Assembly: GCA_017410145.1 (NCBI GenBank) | Contig: JAFQRJ010000020.1 | Coordinates: forward strand, 50,804 to 114,803 | DNA from: Tyzzerella sp. | GTDB lineage: Bacteria; Bacillota; Clostridia; Lachnospirales; Lachnospiraceae | Reading direction: 5' to 3' | DNA: 64,000 bases | In this document: positions 27,895-37,175 of the stretch, in pieces | How the letters are laid out: each line of letters starts with the position of its first letter | Position numbering within the stretch: position 1 is the stretch's first letter | Notes under the pieces: model-generated | Databases searched by the model: none | What the model was told of the DNA's origin: nothing | Seen by the model: only the letters and a program-made list of their open reading frames with translations | Program-made: the position numbers and the translations under genes

Positions 27895-29202
27895 ATGTGG
27901 GCTTACAACAGTGTATTTTATCAAATCTATCCGATTGGGTTTTGTGGTGCTCCCGTACATAATGACGAAGTATGCGTGCCACGTATTCGAAAAATCATGG
28001 ACTGGACGGATTATCTTCAGAATCTGGGCGTAGATTCCATTTTATTAAATCCAATTTTTGAATCAGACAATCACGGATACGACACACGTGATTTTAAGAA
28101 AATAGATTGTCGCCTTGGAAGCAATCAGGACTTTGCGGATGTGTGTAATCATTTGCATGCGCACAACATTAAGATTGTACTAGATGGTGTATTTAACCAT
28201 GTAGGACGCGGTTTCTGGGCATTTCGGGATGTGCAGGAAAAGAAATGGAATTCTCTGTACAAGGACTGGTTTCTCATTAATTTTGATGGCAACACCGGAT
28301 ACAACGATGGCTTCTACTACGAAGGTTGGGAAGGTCATTATGAATTAGTGAAGCTGAACCTACGCAATCCTGCAGTGGTTGATTATTTATTAGAATGTGT
28401 AAAGTACTGGGTGGATGAATTTGACATTGACGGTCTTCGCCTGGACGTTGCTTACAGCCTCGATCATGATTTCATGAGGCGGTTACGTTCCTTCTGCGAA
28501 AGCATCAAGCCTGGTTTTGTGCTAATTGGTGAGGTACTCTTTGGTGACTATAATATAATTGTAAATGACCAAATGCTCCACAGCTGCACGAACTACGAAT
28601 GTTACAAAGGGATTTTTTCAAGTTTGAATGACATGAATTTCTTTGAAATTGGTTATTCATTAAATAGACAGTTTGGTCCGGAACAGTGGTGTCTCTATCG
28701 CGGAAAGCATTTGATGACTTTTGTGGATAACCATGATGTGACCAGATTAGCCAGCATCTTAAAAAACAAGAACCATATTTCGGTTGCATATGGGCTCCTT
28801 ATGGGCATGCCTGGAATTCCATGTATCTATTATGGAAGCGAATGGGCACAAGAGGGTGTGAAGGCACCGGATAATGACTATGCGCTTCGCCCTTGCTTTG
28901 ACGCTCCTCTGCCAAATGATTTGACGGAGTATATTAAGAAACTGATTTCCATTCGTCAAAACAGTGATGCGCTATGCAATGGCTCTTATTATAATGTAGT
29001 AATTCAAAATCATTATTTGATATTTGAACGCAAAACGGATACTGAACGAGTGCTTGTGGCAATCAATGCATCAGAAAATGCACAAACGGCGCATCATCCT
29101 GCTTTTCATGGAGAATATAAGGAATTAATTACTGATGAAAGTGGCATTTTAAATGGTTCTCTCAACCTGCCACCATATAGTGTGCAGTATTTAAATTTCT
29201 AG
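27895..29202 (+). CDS. GH13 alpha-amylase-family enzyme, cytoplasmic
   Basis: 435 residues, short for the family and without a signal peptide. The four conserved regions are intact: DGVFNHVGRG (97-106), GLRLDVAY with nucleophile D184, GEVLFG with acid/base E213, and FVDNHD with D281. The C-terminal beta domain is small. YQIYPIGFCGAP at the start resembles neopullulanase or cyclomaltodextrinase-like enzymes, so it probably cleaves imported malto-oligosaccharides. The frame is open from 27739, but GGAGG lies 11 nt before the ATG at 27895, and the earlier codons overlap the divergent rplM promoter. No sugar transporter adjoins it. Confidence 0.85.
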   Translation: MWAYNSVFYQIYPIGFCGAPVHNDEVCVPRIRKIMDWTDYLQNLGVDSILLNPIFESDNHGYDTRDFKKIDCRLGSNQDFADVCNHLHAHNIKIVLDGVFNHVGRGFWAFRDVQEKKWNSLYKDWFLINFDGNTGYNDGFYYEGWEGHYELVKLNLRNPAVVDYLLECVKYWVDEFDIDGLRLDVAYSLDHDFMRRLRSFCESIKPGFVLIGEVLFGDYNIIVNDQMLHSCTNYECYKGIFSSLNDMNFFEIGYSLNRQFGPEQWCLYRGKHLMTFVDNHDVTRLASILKNKNHISVAYGLLMGMPGIPCIYYGSEWAQEGVKAPDNDYALRPCFDAPLPNDLTEYIKKLISIRQNSDALCNGSYYNVVIQNHYLIFERKTDTERVLVAINASENAQTAHHPAFHGEYKELITDESGILNGSLNLPPYSVQYLNF

Positions 29203-29237
29203 ATTAGAACTACGCATACGATGAAAATGTACCGGCA

Positions 29238-29400
29238 ATTGGTGTGTATTTCAAAAAATTCATCAAAAACTAACCCAAATCAAGCAAAAATTCATGGTTT
29301 TTATGAAATTTTGTTTGTATATAAAATAATCTATATTTTTCTAACTCGAAAATGCTTAATTCGAGTTAGATTTCAAACAATAATTTTGCATACGAACAAT
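29238..29400 (+). repeat. Dispersed hairpin repeat, copy A
   Basis: About 163 bp that align along their whole length with 42355-42518 in the same orientation. Both contain GTATTT, ATCAAAA/TTAAAAT, CTAACCCAA-TCAAGC, ATGAAATTTTGTT-GTATAT, then a long hairpin. In copy A the outer arms are about 29311-29330 and 29380-29399, and the inner stem CTAACTCGAA/TTCGAGTTAG is at 29341-29350 and 29360-29369. No coding frame is conserved. The rest of 29203-29490 shows only AT-rich sequence and the next terminator. Confidence 0.8.
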
Positions 29401-29457
29401 CGGCATTGCAAATAGCAAATAATTGGCAAACAAATACCAGAAAACATCCAAACATAA

Positions 29458-29490
29458 CAAGAGTTCGTCGGAATACCGACGAACTCTTGT
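29458..29490 (-). terminator. Terminator after the tyrS-flavokinase operon
   Basis: A perfect 14-bp stem, CAAGAGTTCGTCGG with its complement around AATA, right after the flavokinase stop. The T-run is short on both strands. Confidence 0.8.
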
Positions 29491-29886
29491 TTATTGCAAG
29501 CATTTCTTTGCTTCTTCTATATCTTTTTTCACCTGCTTTTGCACTTCTTCTAAGCTATTAAACTTTTGAATCGGACGTAGAAATTTGTGTACTTCCAATT
29601 CCACCGATTGCCCATAAATATCCTGGTCAAAATCTAAAATATGCGCCTCTACCGTCACATGCTGCTCGTGATCCACAGTAGGCCTTGTGCCGATATTTGT
29701 CACAGCCAAATGCGTTTCCTCGCCAACCTTAATTCGCGTCGCATATACACCACACTCTGGCAACGAATTTTCATCACAAATCTCTACATTTGCAGTTGGC
29801 ATTCCTACTGTTCTCCCAAGCGCTTTCCCATGCACAACTTTTCCAGTTAGGAAAACCGGAAATATCTTTTCATGTGAGTTACTCAT
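29491..29886 (-). CDS. Stand-alone riboflavin kinase
   Basis: 131 residues corresponding only to the C-terminal flavokinase domain of bifunctional RibF: GKVVHGKALGRTVGMPTANV (nucleotide and flavin binding), GVYATRIKVGEETHLAVTNIG, RPTVDHEQHVTVEAHILDF with the expected catalytic Glu, and a C-terminal helix. The N-terminal FMN adenylyltransferase domain is absent and the frame opens with its own ATG 3 bp after tyrS, so it is a genuine small form. It phosphorylates riboflavin to FMN; FAD synthesis must come from another gene, or this is a second copy beside a full-length RibF. Confidence 0.85.
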   Translation of the reverse strand: MSNSHEKIFPVFLTGKVVHGKALGRTVGMPTANVEICDENSLPECGVYATRIKVGEETHLAVTNIGTRPTVDHEQHVTVEAHILDFDQDIYGQSVELEVHKFLRPIQKFNSLEEVQKQVKKDIEEAKKCLQ

Positions 29887-29889
29887 AAC

Positions 29890-31113
29890 TTACTTCACAA
29901 CCACTTTTCGGAAGTTCTTCTTTCCTCTTCTGAGCACAAGCCCTTCCTCCGGAATCGCATCTGCTGCAAACACTGCTTTGATGTCAGTTACCTTTTCGCC
30001 ATCCACAGCAACACCGCCCTGTTCTACTGCACGTCTTGCTTCTGATTTAGAAGGAACTAATCCACTCTTGAAAAGCAATGTAAGGATGTCGATAGAACCA
30101 TCTACAAGGTCCTCTGCCGTCAATTCAAATGTAGGCATATTTGCTGCAGCACCACTTGAGAATAACGCTCTTGCACTCTCCTGTGCTTTCACAGCCTCTT
30201 CCTCACCGTGAACTAACTTCGTTAATTCATATGCTAAAATCTCTTTTGCCTGGTTTAGCTGACTTCCTTCCCAAGCATCCATCTTGTCAATTTCTTCTAA
30301 CGGAAGGAATGTAAGCATACGGATGCATTTGAGTACATCCGCATCTGCAACATTTCTCCAGTATTGATAAAACTCAAATGGAGATGTCTTATTCGGATCA
30401 AGCCAAACAGCACCTGACTGTGTCTTACCCATTTTCTTTCCTTCTGAGTTGAGAAGCAATGTGATTGTCATGGCACTTGCATCTTTTCCAAGCTTACGAC
30501 GAATTAATTCTGTACCACCAAGCATGTTGCTCCATTGGTCGTCCCCACCAAACTGTAAGTTACATCCGTATTTTTGGTATAATGCATAGAAGTCATAGCT
30601 CTGCATAATCATGTAGTTAAATTCCAAGAAGCTAAGTCCCTTTTCCATACGTTGCTTGTAGCATTCTGCTGTCAACATACGATTAACGCTAAAGTGAGCA
30701 CCTACTTCACGTAATACATCAATGTAGTTAAGGTCTAACAACCAGTCCGCATTATTTACCATTAAAGCTTTGCCTTCTGAGAAATCGATAAATTTGCTCA
30801 TCTGTTGTTTGAAGCATTCGCAGTTGTGCTCGATGGTTTCCTTTGTCATCATCTGACGCATATCGCTTCTACCTGAAGGGTCACCAATCATAGCTGTACC
30901 GCCACCGATTAATGCGATTGGTTTATTACCTGCCATCTGAAGACGTTTCATTAAACAGAGCGCCATGAAATGTCCTACGTGAAGGCTGTCTGCTGTCGGG
31001 TCAAATCCAATATAAAAAGTTGCCTTACCATTATTCACTAAATCTTTAATTAAATCTTCATCCGTTACTTGGGCAATTAATCCTCTTGCCTGTAATTCTT
31101 CATAAATTCCCAT
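29890..31113 (-). CDS. tyrS: Tyrosyl-tRNA synthetase
   Basis: 407 residues. Class I synthetase with HVGH (45-48, HIGH box) and KKMGKTQSG (KMSKS box), [12 protein letters not shown] in the tyrosine site and a C-terminal S4 RNA-binding domain ([21 protein letters not shown]). The ATG at 31113 follows AAGGAGA; the longer frame from 31140 has no SD. Only 64 bp separate it from the divergent gene, too little for the T-box leader often found before tyrS. Confidence 0.97.
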   Translation of the reverse strand: MGIYEELQARGLIAQVTDEDLIKDLVNNGKATFYIGFDPTADSLHVGHFMALCLMKRLQMAGNKPIALIGGGTAMIGDPSGRSDMRQMMTKETIEHNCECFKQQMSKFIDFSEGKALMVNNADWLLDLNYIDVLREVGAHFSVNRMLTAECYKQRMEKGLSFLEFNYMIMQSYDFYALYQKYGCNLQFGGDDQWSNMLGGTELIRRKLGKDASAMTITLLLNSEGKKMGKTQSGAVWLDPNKTSPFEFYQYWRNVADADVLKCIRMLTFLPLEEIDKMDAWEGSQLNQAKEILAYELTKLVHGEEEAVKAQESARALFSSGAAANMPTFELTAEDLVDGSIDILTLLFKSGLVPSKSEARRAVEQGGVAVDGEKVTDIKAVFAADAIPEEGLVLRRGKKNFRKVVVK

Positions 31114-31177
31114 GTTTTTTTCTCCTTGAATTCTCAGCATTTTTGCGATATCTTTATAATAACTAGGAGGAGAAATT

Positions 31178-33079
31178 ATGTCAATCTTAGATTATGAAAA
31201 AGCGTATAAATTAGGAAAAAAAGAGTATCAACAACGTATGTCGCACGGCGAAAAGCCAACATTACTGGTGCTTGACGATATATTGCCTTCCAAAGGCTCC
31301 TATGCCGAAGTTCCATTAGGCCTTGTCCAGATTCCATTGGAACAGATTGCCGGAACAAAAACAAATGGAAGAAGCAACGCATTTGCAAGGAATTTCATGC
31401 CGATTCTGGATCAGGAATCCGAGTTTGCGCAAAAATGGGGTGCCTTAAGCACCGCCGTTGAGATAAATGGACTGCGAGACCCTATCAAAGCCTACGAATA
31501 TATGAATAAATTTTATGTAGAAGAAGGAAACAAACGCGTCAGTGTTTCCAAATTTTTTGGCGGAATATCCATACCTGGCAATGTGACCAGGCTTATTCCG
31601 AAACCAACTGAAGATACGGAAAACAAAATATATTATGAGTTTTTAGACTTTTATAATGCAAGCAATATCAATTACATCTGGTTTTCCAAAGAAGGAAGCT
31701 TTTCTAAACTGCAAGAACTGGTTGGTAAAGAACCGGATGAAATCTGGTCAGATGATGATCGGATGGATTTCTATTCTATCTACTATCGTTTCAAAAAAGA
31801 ATACGAAAGCAAGAAAACAGATCTTACCATTACAACAGGAGATGCCTTTTTATCCTTCATGGAAGTACACGGATATAACAACATTTGCAACTTCTACAGC
31901 GATGAATTAAAGAAAATGATTGAGAAAACATGGGAAGAATTCAGCCTGTTAGATGCAGATGAGAATATTGAAATCATGCTCGCCCCAACGGAAAAGCCTT
32001 CTCTTCTGGGCAAATTGCATTTATTCGGTACACCAAAATTAAAAATTGCATTTTTATATGAAAAGACAACCCACTCTTCTGCATGGACTTACGGTCATGA
32101 ACTAGGGCGCCTGCATTTAGAACAAGCCTTTTCAGATGAAGTAGAGACAATATATTATGAAAATGTAACACAGGAAAATGTGGAAAACTACATAGAAAAA
32201 GCAGTCAGTGAAAAATGCAATATCATTTTCACAACCACACCAGCATTTGCCCAGGCAAGCGTAAAAGCTGCCATTGACCATCCACATGTGAAGGTTCTAA
32301 ATTGCTCGGTAAATACTTCGCACCGATACATTCGCACCTACTACATCCGCATGCACGAGGTGAAGTTTTTAATGGGGGCAATTGCCGGAGCAATGGCTGA
32401 AAATAATAAAATCACATACATTGCGGATTATCCACTTTACGGAACAATCGCACATATCAATGCGTTTGCAATGGGCGCCAAAATGATTAATCCGCGCGCG
32501 GAAATCCATTTAGACTGGAGATGTTTGAAAGACAACGATGTCATGGAGAATCTGAAAAAGTTATCACCTTCTTGCTTCTCCACAAGAGACATGTTAATGC
32601 CGGATGACGATGTGCGTTACTTTGGTATTTATCAGATGGAAAACGGACAAATGCGTAACCTTGCGATGCCACTCCTACACTGGGGTAAATTCTATGAACA
32701 GCTTATTCGTGCCATCATGGACGGCTCTTGGAACCATGACGACAGTTCCTCCATGCACAAGGCGATCAATTACTGGTGGGGCATGTCAGCCGGCGTCATT
32801 GACGTCATTTGCTCGCGCAATCTTCCAATTGGAACGAAGCGTCTGATTGACCTTTTGAAGGAAACCATTATGAACGAAGAATTCAACCTGTTCAAAGGCG
32901 TGCTCTACTCACAAAACGGTATTGTGCAACCGGACCCGAACCATATACTTACACCGGAGGAACTGATTAACATGGACTGGCTTGCTGAAAATGTGATTGG
33001 ACATATTCCAACCAAAGATGAGTTGCTGGAAAGCGCGATTCCTGTATATTTGCAACAAGGAATTGATACGAAAGGATAG
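31178..33079 (+). CDS. ParB-like domain fused to a BMP-family binding domain, cytoplasmic
   Basis: 633 residues with no signal peptide or lipobox. Residues about 27-150 resemble a ParB/sulfiredoxin-like fold: [13 protein letters not shown], then R-S-N-A-F, then [16 protein letters not shown] and [19 protein letters not shown] helical linker follows (about 165-285). Residues about 293-560 match the BMP (Med/PnrA) substrate-binding fold that normally binds nucleosides outside the cell: [58 protein letters not shown] and [17 protein letters not shown] protein of this layout could be an internal sensor of a nucleoside-like ligand. GGAGG precedes the ATG. The phosphoesterase gene starts 4 bp after its stop. 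Confidence 0.75.
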   Translation: MSILDYEKAYKLGKKEYQQRMSHGEKPTLLVLDDILPSKGSYAEVPLGLVQIPLEQIAGTKTNGRSNAFARNFMPILDQESEFAQKWGALSTAVEINGLRDPIKAYEYMNKFYVEEGNKRVSVSKFFGGISIPGNVTRLIPKPTEDTENKIYYEFLDFYNASNINYIWFSKEGSFSKLQELVGKEPDEIWSDDDRMDFYSIYYRFKKEYESKKTDLTITTGDAFLSFMEVHGYNNICNFYSDELKKMIEKTWEEFSLLDADENIEIMLAPTEKPSLLGKLHLFGTPKLKIAFLYEKTTHSSAWTYGHELGRLHLEQAFSDEVETIYYENVTQENVENYIEKAVSEKCNIIFTTTPAFAQASVKAAIDHPHVKVLNCSVNTSHRYIRTYYIRMHEVKFLMGAIAGAMAENNKITYIADYPLYGTIAHINAFAMGAKMINPRAEIHLDWRCLKDNDVMENLKKLSPSCFSTRDMLMPDDDVRYFGIYQMENGQMRNLAMPLLHWGKFYEQLIRAIMDGSWNHDDSSSMHKAINYWWGMSAGVIDVICSRNLPIGTKRLIDLLKETIMNEEFNLFKGVLYSQNGIVQPDPNHILTPEELINMDWLAENVIGHIPTKDELLESAIPVYLQQGIDTKG

Positions 33080-33083
33080 TTTT

Positions 33084-33680
33084 ATGAGAATATTAGCGAT
33101 AGCGGATGAAGAATCCGCTTATCTATGGGATTATTTTGAGAAAAGCAAATTAGAAGGTATTGACCTTATCATCTCATGCGGCGACCTAAACCCGAAATAT
33201 CTTTCTTTTCTTGCAACATTTACAAGTGCCCCTGTCATTTATGTGCACGGGAACCACGATAGAAAATACAAACAGACTCCGCCGGAAGGCTGCATCTGCA
33301 TTGAAGATGAGATTTACGTGTACAAGGGCGTGCGAATTCTCGGGCTTGGCGGTTCCATGAAATACAGCTCAGACGAGTGCCAGTACACCGAACGCGAAAT
33401 GCGTAAGCGAGTACGAAAGCTTCGCTGGCAGCTCTTCCGCAGTAAAGGCTTTGACATTCTGGTCACCCACGCTCCTGCCTTCGGGCTCAACGATGGGGAC
33501 GATTTGCCACACCGCGGCTTTCAGGTGTTTAATGCCTTGATAGATAAATACAATCCAAAATATTTCCTGCACGGCCATGTGCATATGAGATATGGCAGGA
33601 AGCATGTAAGATTTGATACTTGTGGGGGTACAAAAGTAATAAATGCATTTGAACGATGCGTGTTTGAGTATGAAGGCTAA
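33084..33680 (+). CDS. Small metallophosphoesterase
   Basis: 198 residues of the calcineurin-like superfamily: ISCGDLNPKYLSF, VHGNHDRKY, LVTHAPAFG and FLHGHVHMRYG bind the two metals. The usual first D-x-H is reduced to AIADEE, as in some YfcE/YmdB-type relatives, so activity may be altered. The frame is open from 32997, but the ATG at 33084 is 4 bp after the stop of the ParB-like/BMP gene with AAAGGA just before, which implies coupling. The substrate may be a nucleotide related to the ligand of its partner; that is inference. Confidence 0.82.
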   Translation: MRILAIADEESAYLWDYFEKSKLEGIDLIISCGDLNPKYLSFLATFTSAPVIYVHGNHDRKYKQTPPEGCICIEDEIYVYKGVRILGLGGSMKYSSDECQYTEREMRKRVRKLRWQLFRSKGFDILVTHAPAFGLNDGDDLPHRGFQVFNALIDKYNPKYFLHGHVHMRYGRKHVRFDTCGGTKVINAFERCVFEYEG

Positions 33681-33681
33681 G

Positions 33682-33711
33682 AAAAAACCTTTTGGAACTG
33701 TCAGGTTTTTT
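33682..33711 (+). terminator. Terminator of the BMP-phosphoesterase operon
   Basis: AAAAAACCT pairs with AGGTTTTTT around a 12-nt loop, just past the stop codon. The stem is short and AT-rich. Confidence 0.7.
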
Positions 33712-33741
33712 AGACACAAAGTTAAGTAGATTCCTTATAAG

Positions 33742-33783
33742 AAGAAAGTGCGGTCCCATGACCTGGGAACGCACTTTCTTTAT
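33742..33783. terminator. Bidirectional terminator before the uracil/xanthine permease
   Basis: AAGAAAGTGCG-(G)TCCCA pairs with TGGGA-(A)CGCACTTTCTT with A/T runs on both sides; it lies 10 bp past the permease stop. Confidence 0.88.
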
Positions 33784-33792
33784 TTGTTAAAA

Positions 33793-35175
33793 CTAATCTT
33801 CTTTGCCGCGCGCTAAGATTACATTGGTGATAATACCAAGAACCAAAGAGCATGCGACAGATGTCAATGTAACCTGACCGAAAGATAATGTTAGGTTACC
33901 GATACCTGAAATTAGAATAACAGATACTACGAACAGGTTTTTACTCTGTCCAAGGTCTACTTTTTGAATCATCTTCAAACCACTAACAGCAATAAATCCG
34001 TACAACGCTACACAAACACCACCCATAACACAGTTAGGGATACTAGCCAAGAATGTTACAAACGGACCAAAGAAAGAGATTACAATACACATAAATGCAG
34101 TTGTGGTAATCGTAACTACAGAAGCATTACGGGTAATTGCAACACAACCTACAGATTCACCATAAGTAGTATTTGGACAACCACCAAAGAAAGCACCCGC
34201 GATAGAACCAATTCCGTCACCTAACAAACTTCTATGTAAACCTGGCTCTTCTAACAAGTCTCTTCCTACAATACTTGACAAGTTCTTGTGGTCTGCAATA
34301 TGTTCTGCAAAAACTACAAATGCTACCGGTGCATAAGCAACTACTAAAGTCATGATAAATGCACCATCGATTTCTTTCACGCCCTTCAAAGCTTTCATAA
34401 ATGTGAAGTCTGGAACTGCAAAAATATCCATTGCCTTGAATACAGAAAAATCAATAACTTGTAAAGCTACGTTTTCCGTTGCAATACCGATAACTGTAAA
34501 GATTGTAGCTACTACATAACCCACCAGGATACCAAGCACAAATGGGATTAACTTCATCATCTTCTTGCCGTAAACCGAGAACAGCATTACTGCAAATAAA
34601 GTAACAAGACCACAAATTAATGCTACGTAAGGACTGCAAGCTGAAACTTGTTGCACAGTTTCTACAATTGCACCATCTTGAATAGCCTGAACAGCAACAT
34701 CTGCCATAACCTTACCTTTTGTCAAATCACCAACAGCATTTCCTGCCAAGGAAAGACCGATAATGGCAACAGTTGGTCCGATAACGGCGGCTGGCATTAA
34801 CTTATCCACCCATTTAACTCCAACTAACTTCACTACCAATGCAATCACTACATAAACAAGACCTGCAAAGGCAGCACCGATAATTAAGCCTGCGTGACCC
34901 GCAGCTGCAGAAATAGCTCCTGCAAAAGCTACTGGCATAGAACCCAAAAACGCAAAAGAAGAACCAAGGAATACAGGGCTCTTAAATTTGGTAAAAAGTT
35001 GATATACCAATGTACCAATACCTGCTCCAAATAAAGCAGCAGACTGGCTCATGCCATTACCTATAATTGCTGGAACGGCAATAGTTGCAGCCAAAATAGC
35101 CAATACTTGCTGGAATGCAAAAATCAGCAATTGAGGAAATTTTGGCTTGTCATGAATGTCGTAAACTAATTTCAT
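33793..35175 (-). CDS. Uracil/xanthine permease (NCS2 family)
   Basis: 460 residues, about fourteen membrane segments of the UraA fold. GSSFAFLGSMP is the beta-strand helix 3 motif, FVVFAEHIADHKNLS carries the substrate and proton Glu/His, and GDGIGSIAGAFFGGCPNTTYGESVG is the NCS2 signature region (helix 10). It resembles uracil permeases more than purine ones. GGAGG lies before the ATG. Confidence 0.93.
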   Translation of the reverse strand: MKLVYDIHDKPKFPQLLIFAFQQVLAILAATIAVPAIIGNGMSQSAALFGAGIGTLVYQLFTKFKSPVFLGSSFAFLGSMPVAFAGAISAAAGHAGLIIGAAFAGLVYVVIALVVKLVGVKWVDKLMPAAVIGPTVAIIGLSLAGNAVGDLTKGKVMADVAVQAIQDGAIVETVQQVSACSPYVALICGLVTLFAVMLFSVYGKKMMKLIPFVLGILVGYVVATIFTVIGIATENVALQVIDFSVFKAMDIFAVPDFTFMKALKGVKEIDGAFIMTLVVAYAPVAFVVFAEHIADHKNLSSIVGRDLLEEPGLHRSLLGDGIGSIAGAFFGGCPNTTYGESVGCVAITRNASVVTITTTAFMCIVISFFGPFVTFLASIPNCVMGGVCVALYGFIAVSGLKMIQKVDLGQSKNLFVVSVILISGIGNLTLSFGQVTLTSVACSLVLGIITNVILARGKED

Positions 35176-35211
35176 TCTTTCGTACCTCCTGAGGGTTTTC
35201 TTATTGTTTTC

Positions 35212-35250
35212 AGTGTATCATAGCCATGTCGAAATTGCAAGGATATCGAC
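35212..35250 (-). promoter_or_regulatory. Permease promoter with flanking inverted repeat
   Basis: Minus-strand TTGCAA (35235-35240), 17 nt, TACACT (35212-35217). The -35 box sits inside the inverted repeat GTCGA...TCGAC (35228-35232 and 35246-35250), a possible operator. No attenuator hairpin is seen between promoter and start, so PyrR-type attenuation is not evident. Confidence 0.5.
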
Positions 35251-35267
35251 CAACCCATTATACCATA

Positions 35268-35303
35268 TAAAATAGGAAATCAATTAATATTGATTTCCTA
35301 TTT
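35268..35303 (-). terminator. Terminator overlapping the recO stop
   Basis: AAATAGGAAATCAA pairs with TTGATTTCCTATTT; the recO stop codon TAG lies in the left arm. Confidence 0.85.
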
Positions 35304-36044
35304 CAAGCACATTTCCAATATTTCCAATGACTTAAATTTTTTATCGATGTGTGCGTCCATATACTGCTGCATCACTTTTCGAATTTCATCCAAAACCTCA
35401 TCTGACACTTTAAACGTGTACAACTTTTCTATCGTTGATGATGCGATGTATTGCAGTGTGTAAAGCGCTGCTTTACTAAGTGCAATTCCATCTGGCGCAA
35501 TCCCCTGACATTCCGAACAAATTGTCCCATGATTTTGGCTGCTGAACACCATGCTACGATCACCTACTCCGCAGTTGGCACAACGAAATACCTCTGGGGC
35601 TTCGCCATTGACCACAAATGTCTTCATTTCAAATATATAACGCACCAATTCTCGATTAATATTGCCTGATGCAAGTGCCCGAAGAGATTGATAGACCAGT
35701 TTTAGCATCTCTCTTTCGTCATTGTATTCTTTTGTGAAATAATCCGCTACTTCCATAAAATAAAAGCCGTAATATGCGCCTTCAAAATCGGTGCTAAGTT
35801 CCATAAAATAGTTGGTTATATTCGCCTGCACTACATTATAAGACGTTCTGCCCTCATACAATTCAAACTGTCCAAATGCAAAGGGATTGGTCACGCCCAT
35901 CAGCGGACTATTCTGCCGTCTGGCCCCCTTTGCAAATGCAGATATCTTCCCTTTTTCCTTCGTCAATATCACGACTCGCTTGTCATACTCACCGATAGGT
36001 GTCGCGGAAAGCACCATCCCTATCACGGTTATCGACTGATTCAA
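35298..36044 (-). CDS. recO: DNA repair protein RecO
   Basis: 248 residues. RecO loads RecA on gaps with RecR. The N-terminal OB fold has GMVLSATPIGEYDKRVVILT and GKISAFAKGARR; the C-terminal part has a zinc site, FRCANCGVGD and TICSECQG. The start codon is TTG at 36044, preceded by GGGAGAGAG; no ATG fits the conserved N-terminus. It overlaps the small yqzL-like gene by 56 bp. Confidence 0.93.
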   Translation of the reverse strand: MNQSITVIGMVLSATPIGEYDKRVVILTKEKGKISAFAKGARRQNSPLMGVTNPFAFGQFELYEGRTSYNVVQANITNYFMELSTDFEGAYYGFYFMEVADYFTKEYNDEREMLKLVYQSLRALASGNINRELVRYIFEMKTFVVNGEAPEVFRCANCGVGDRSMVFSSQNHGTICSECQGIAPDGIALSKAALYTLQYIASSTIEKLYTFKVSDEVLDEIRKVMQQYMDAHIDKKFKSLEILEMCLK

Positions 36045-36159
36045 CTGCTCTCTCTCCCATTTTCTCTTTCTTTGATTCCGTGTGAATCCCCTTGTAATTC
36101 AAGTAATCCACAATACTGCCTGTCTTTTCAAATGTTGTCCACAAATTTTTATCTTCCAT
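35989..36159 (-). CDS. YqzL-like small protein upstream of recO
   Basis: 56 residues, too short for most automatic calls. A strong GGGAGGG precedes the ATG. The N-terminus LWTTFEKTGSIVDYLNYKGI resembles Bacillus YqzL, a short protein of unknown function encoded between era and recO, and the gene sits at exactly that place here. The C-terminal third is charged and overlaps recO in another frame, so translation of recO from its weak TTG start is probably coupled to it. Confidence 0.7.
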   Translation of the reverse strand: MEDKNLWTTFEKTGSIVDYLNYKGIHTESKKEKMGERAVESVDNRDRDGAFRDTYR

Positions 36160-36263
36160 GTGAAAACCCTCCCTTGTATAAGTTTTAGAATTTCCACTCC
36201 AATAAAAATCATACTGAAACTATCTACCAGTTATTTTTTACAAAAAACCCTTGACATAAGTTT

Positions 36264-37163
36264 TTAGATATCTTCCTTCGTATACCCAAAGTTTTTGATT
36301 AAGAAATCACTGTCACGCCAGTCTTTTTTTACTTTTACCCAAAGTTGCAGATTGACCTTACATTCCAGCATTCTTTCAATTTCAAAACGTGCGGTACTTC
36401 CGATCTTCTTAAGCATGGCACCCTGTTTACCAATAATAATTCCCTTGTGAGAATCCCGCTCACAAATGATGGTTGCATCAATATCCACAATCTTTCTACG
36501 ATACTTCATACTGTCAATTGCAACTGCTATCCCATGGGGAATCTCATCATTTAAACAATGAAGCGCCTTCTCACGAATGAGTTCTGACACAATTTGTCTT
36601 TCCGGTTGATCTGTAATAGTATCTTCATCGTAAAACTGTGGTCCATACGGTAAATATTTCAGAATCACCTTCACCAACTCGTCTGTATTGTCGCCATTTC
36701 TTGCAGATACCGGAACAATCTCAGCAAAATCGTAAATCTTGCGATAGGCATCAATAAATGTGAGTATTTCTTCTTTCTTTACCATATCTACTTTATTGAT
36801 TACCAATATAACCGGCGTTTTTACCTTGCCAAGTTGCTCCGCAATATGCTTTTCTCCTGCTCCAATAAATGTGGTTGGCTCCACAAGCCAGAGCACTACA
36901 TCAACCTCGTTTAAGGTACGCTCTGCCACGTTCACCATATACTCACCCAACTTATTCTTCGCCTTGTGAATACCCGGTGTGTCTACAAATACAATCTGCC
37001 CTTCCTCGGTCGTCAGAACCGTCTGAATACGATTTCTTGTGGTCTGCGGTTTGTTAGATGTTATGGCAATCTTCTGACCGATAAGGTAGTTCATCAACGT
37101 GGATTTTCCTACATTCGGTCTTCCGATTAATGTTACAAATCCAGATTTATAATCTGCTCTCAT
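36264..37163 (-). CDS. era: GTPase Era
   Basis: 299 residues. It binds 16S rRNA and assists 30S maturation. GRPNVGKST (G1), FVDTPGIH (G3), NKVD (G4) and VSARNGDN (G5) are followed by a C-terminal KH domain with SHKGIIIGKQGAMLKKIG. It precedes the yqzL-like and recO genes with a 104-bp gap that shows no gene. Confidence 0.97.
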   Translation of the reverse strand: MRADYKSGFVTLIGRPNVGKSTLMNYLIGQKIAITSNKPQTTRNRIQTVLTTEEGQIVFVDTPGIHKAKNKLGEYMVNVAERTLNEVDVVLWLVEPTTFIGAGEKHIAEQLGKVKTPVILVINKVDMVKKEEILTFIDAYRKIYDFAEIVPVSARNGDNTDELVKVILKYLPYGPQFYDEDTITDQPERQIVSELIREKALHCLNDEIPHGIAVAIDSMKYRRKIVDIDATIICERDSHKGIIIGKQGAMLKKIGSTARFEIERMLECKVNLQLWVKVKKDWRDSDFLIKNFGYTKEDI

Positions 37164-37175
37164 ATGTGTTCCTTT

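Noticed and set aside
31114-31177. T-box leader before tyrS
   Set aside because: Only 64 bp separate tyrS from the divergent gene and no T-box core sequence is present.
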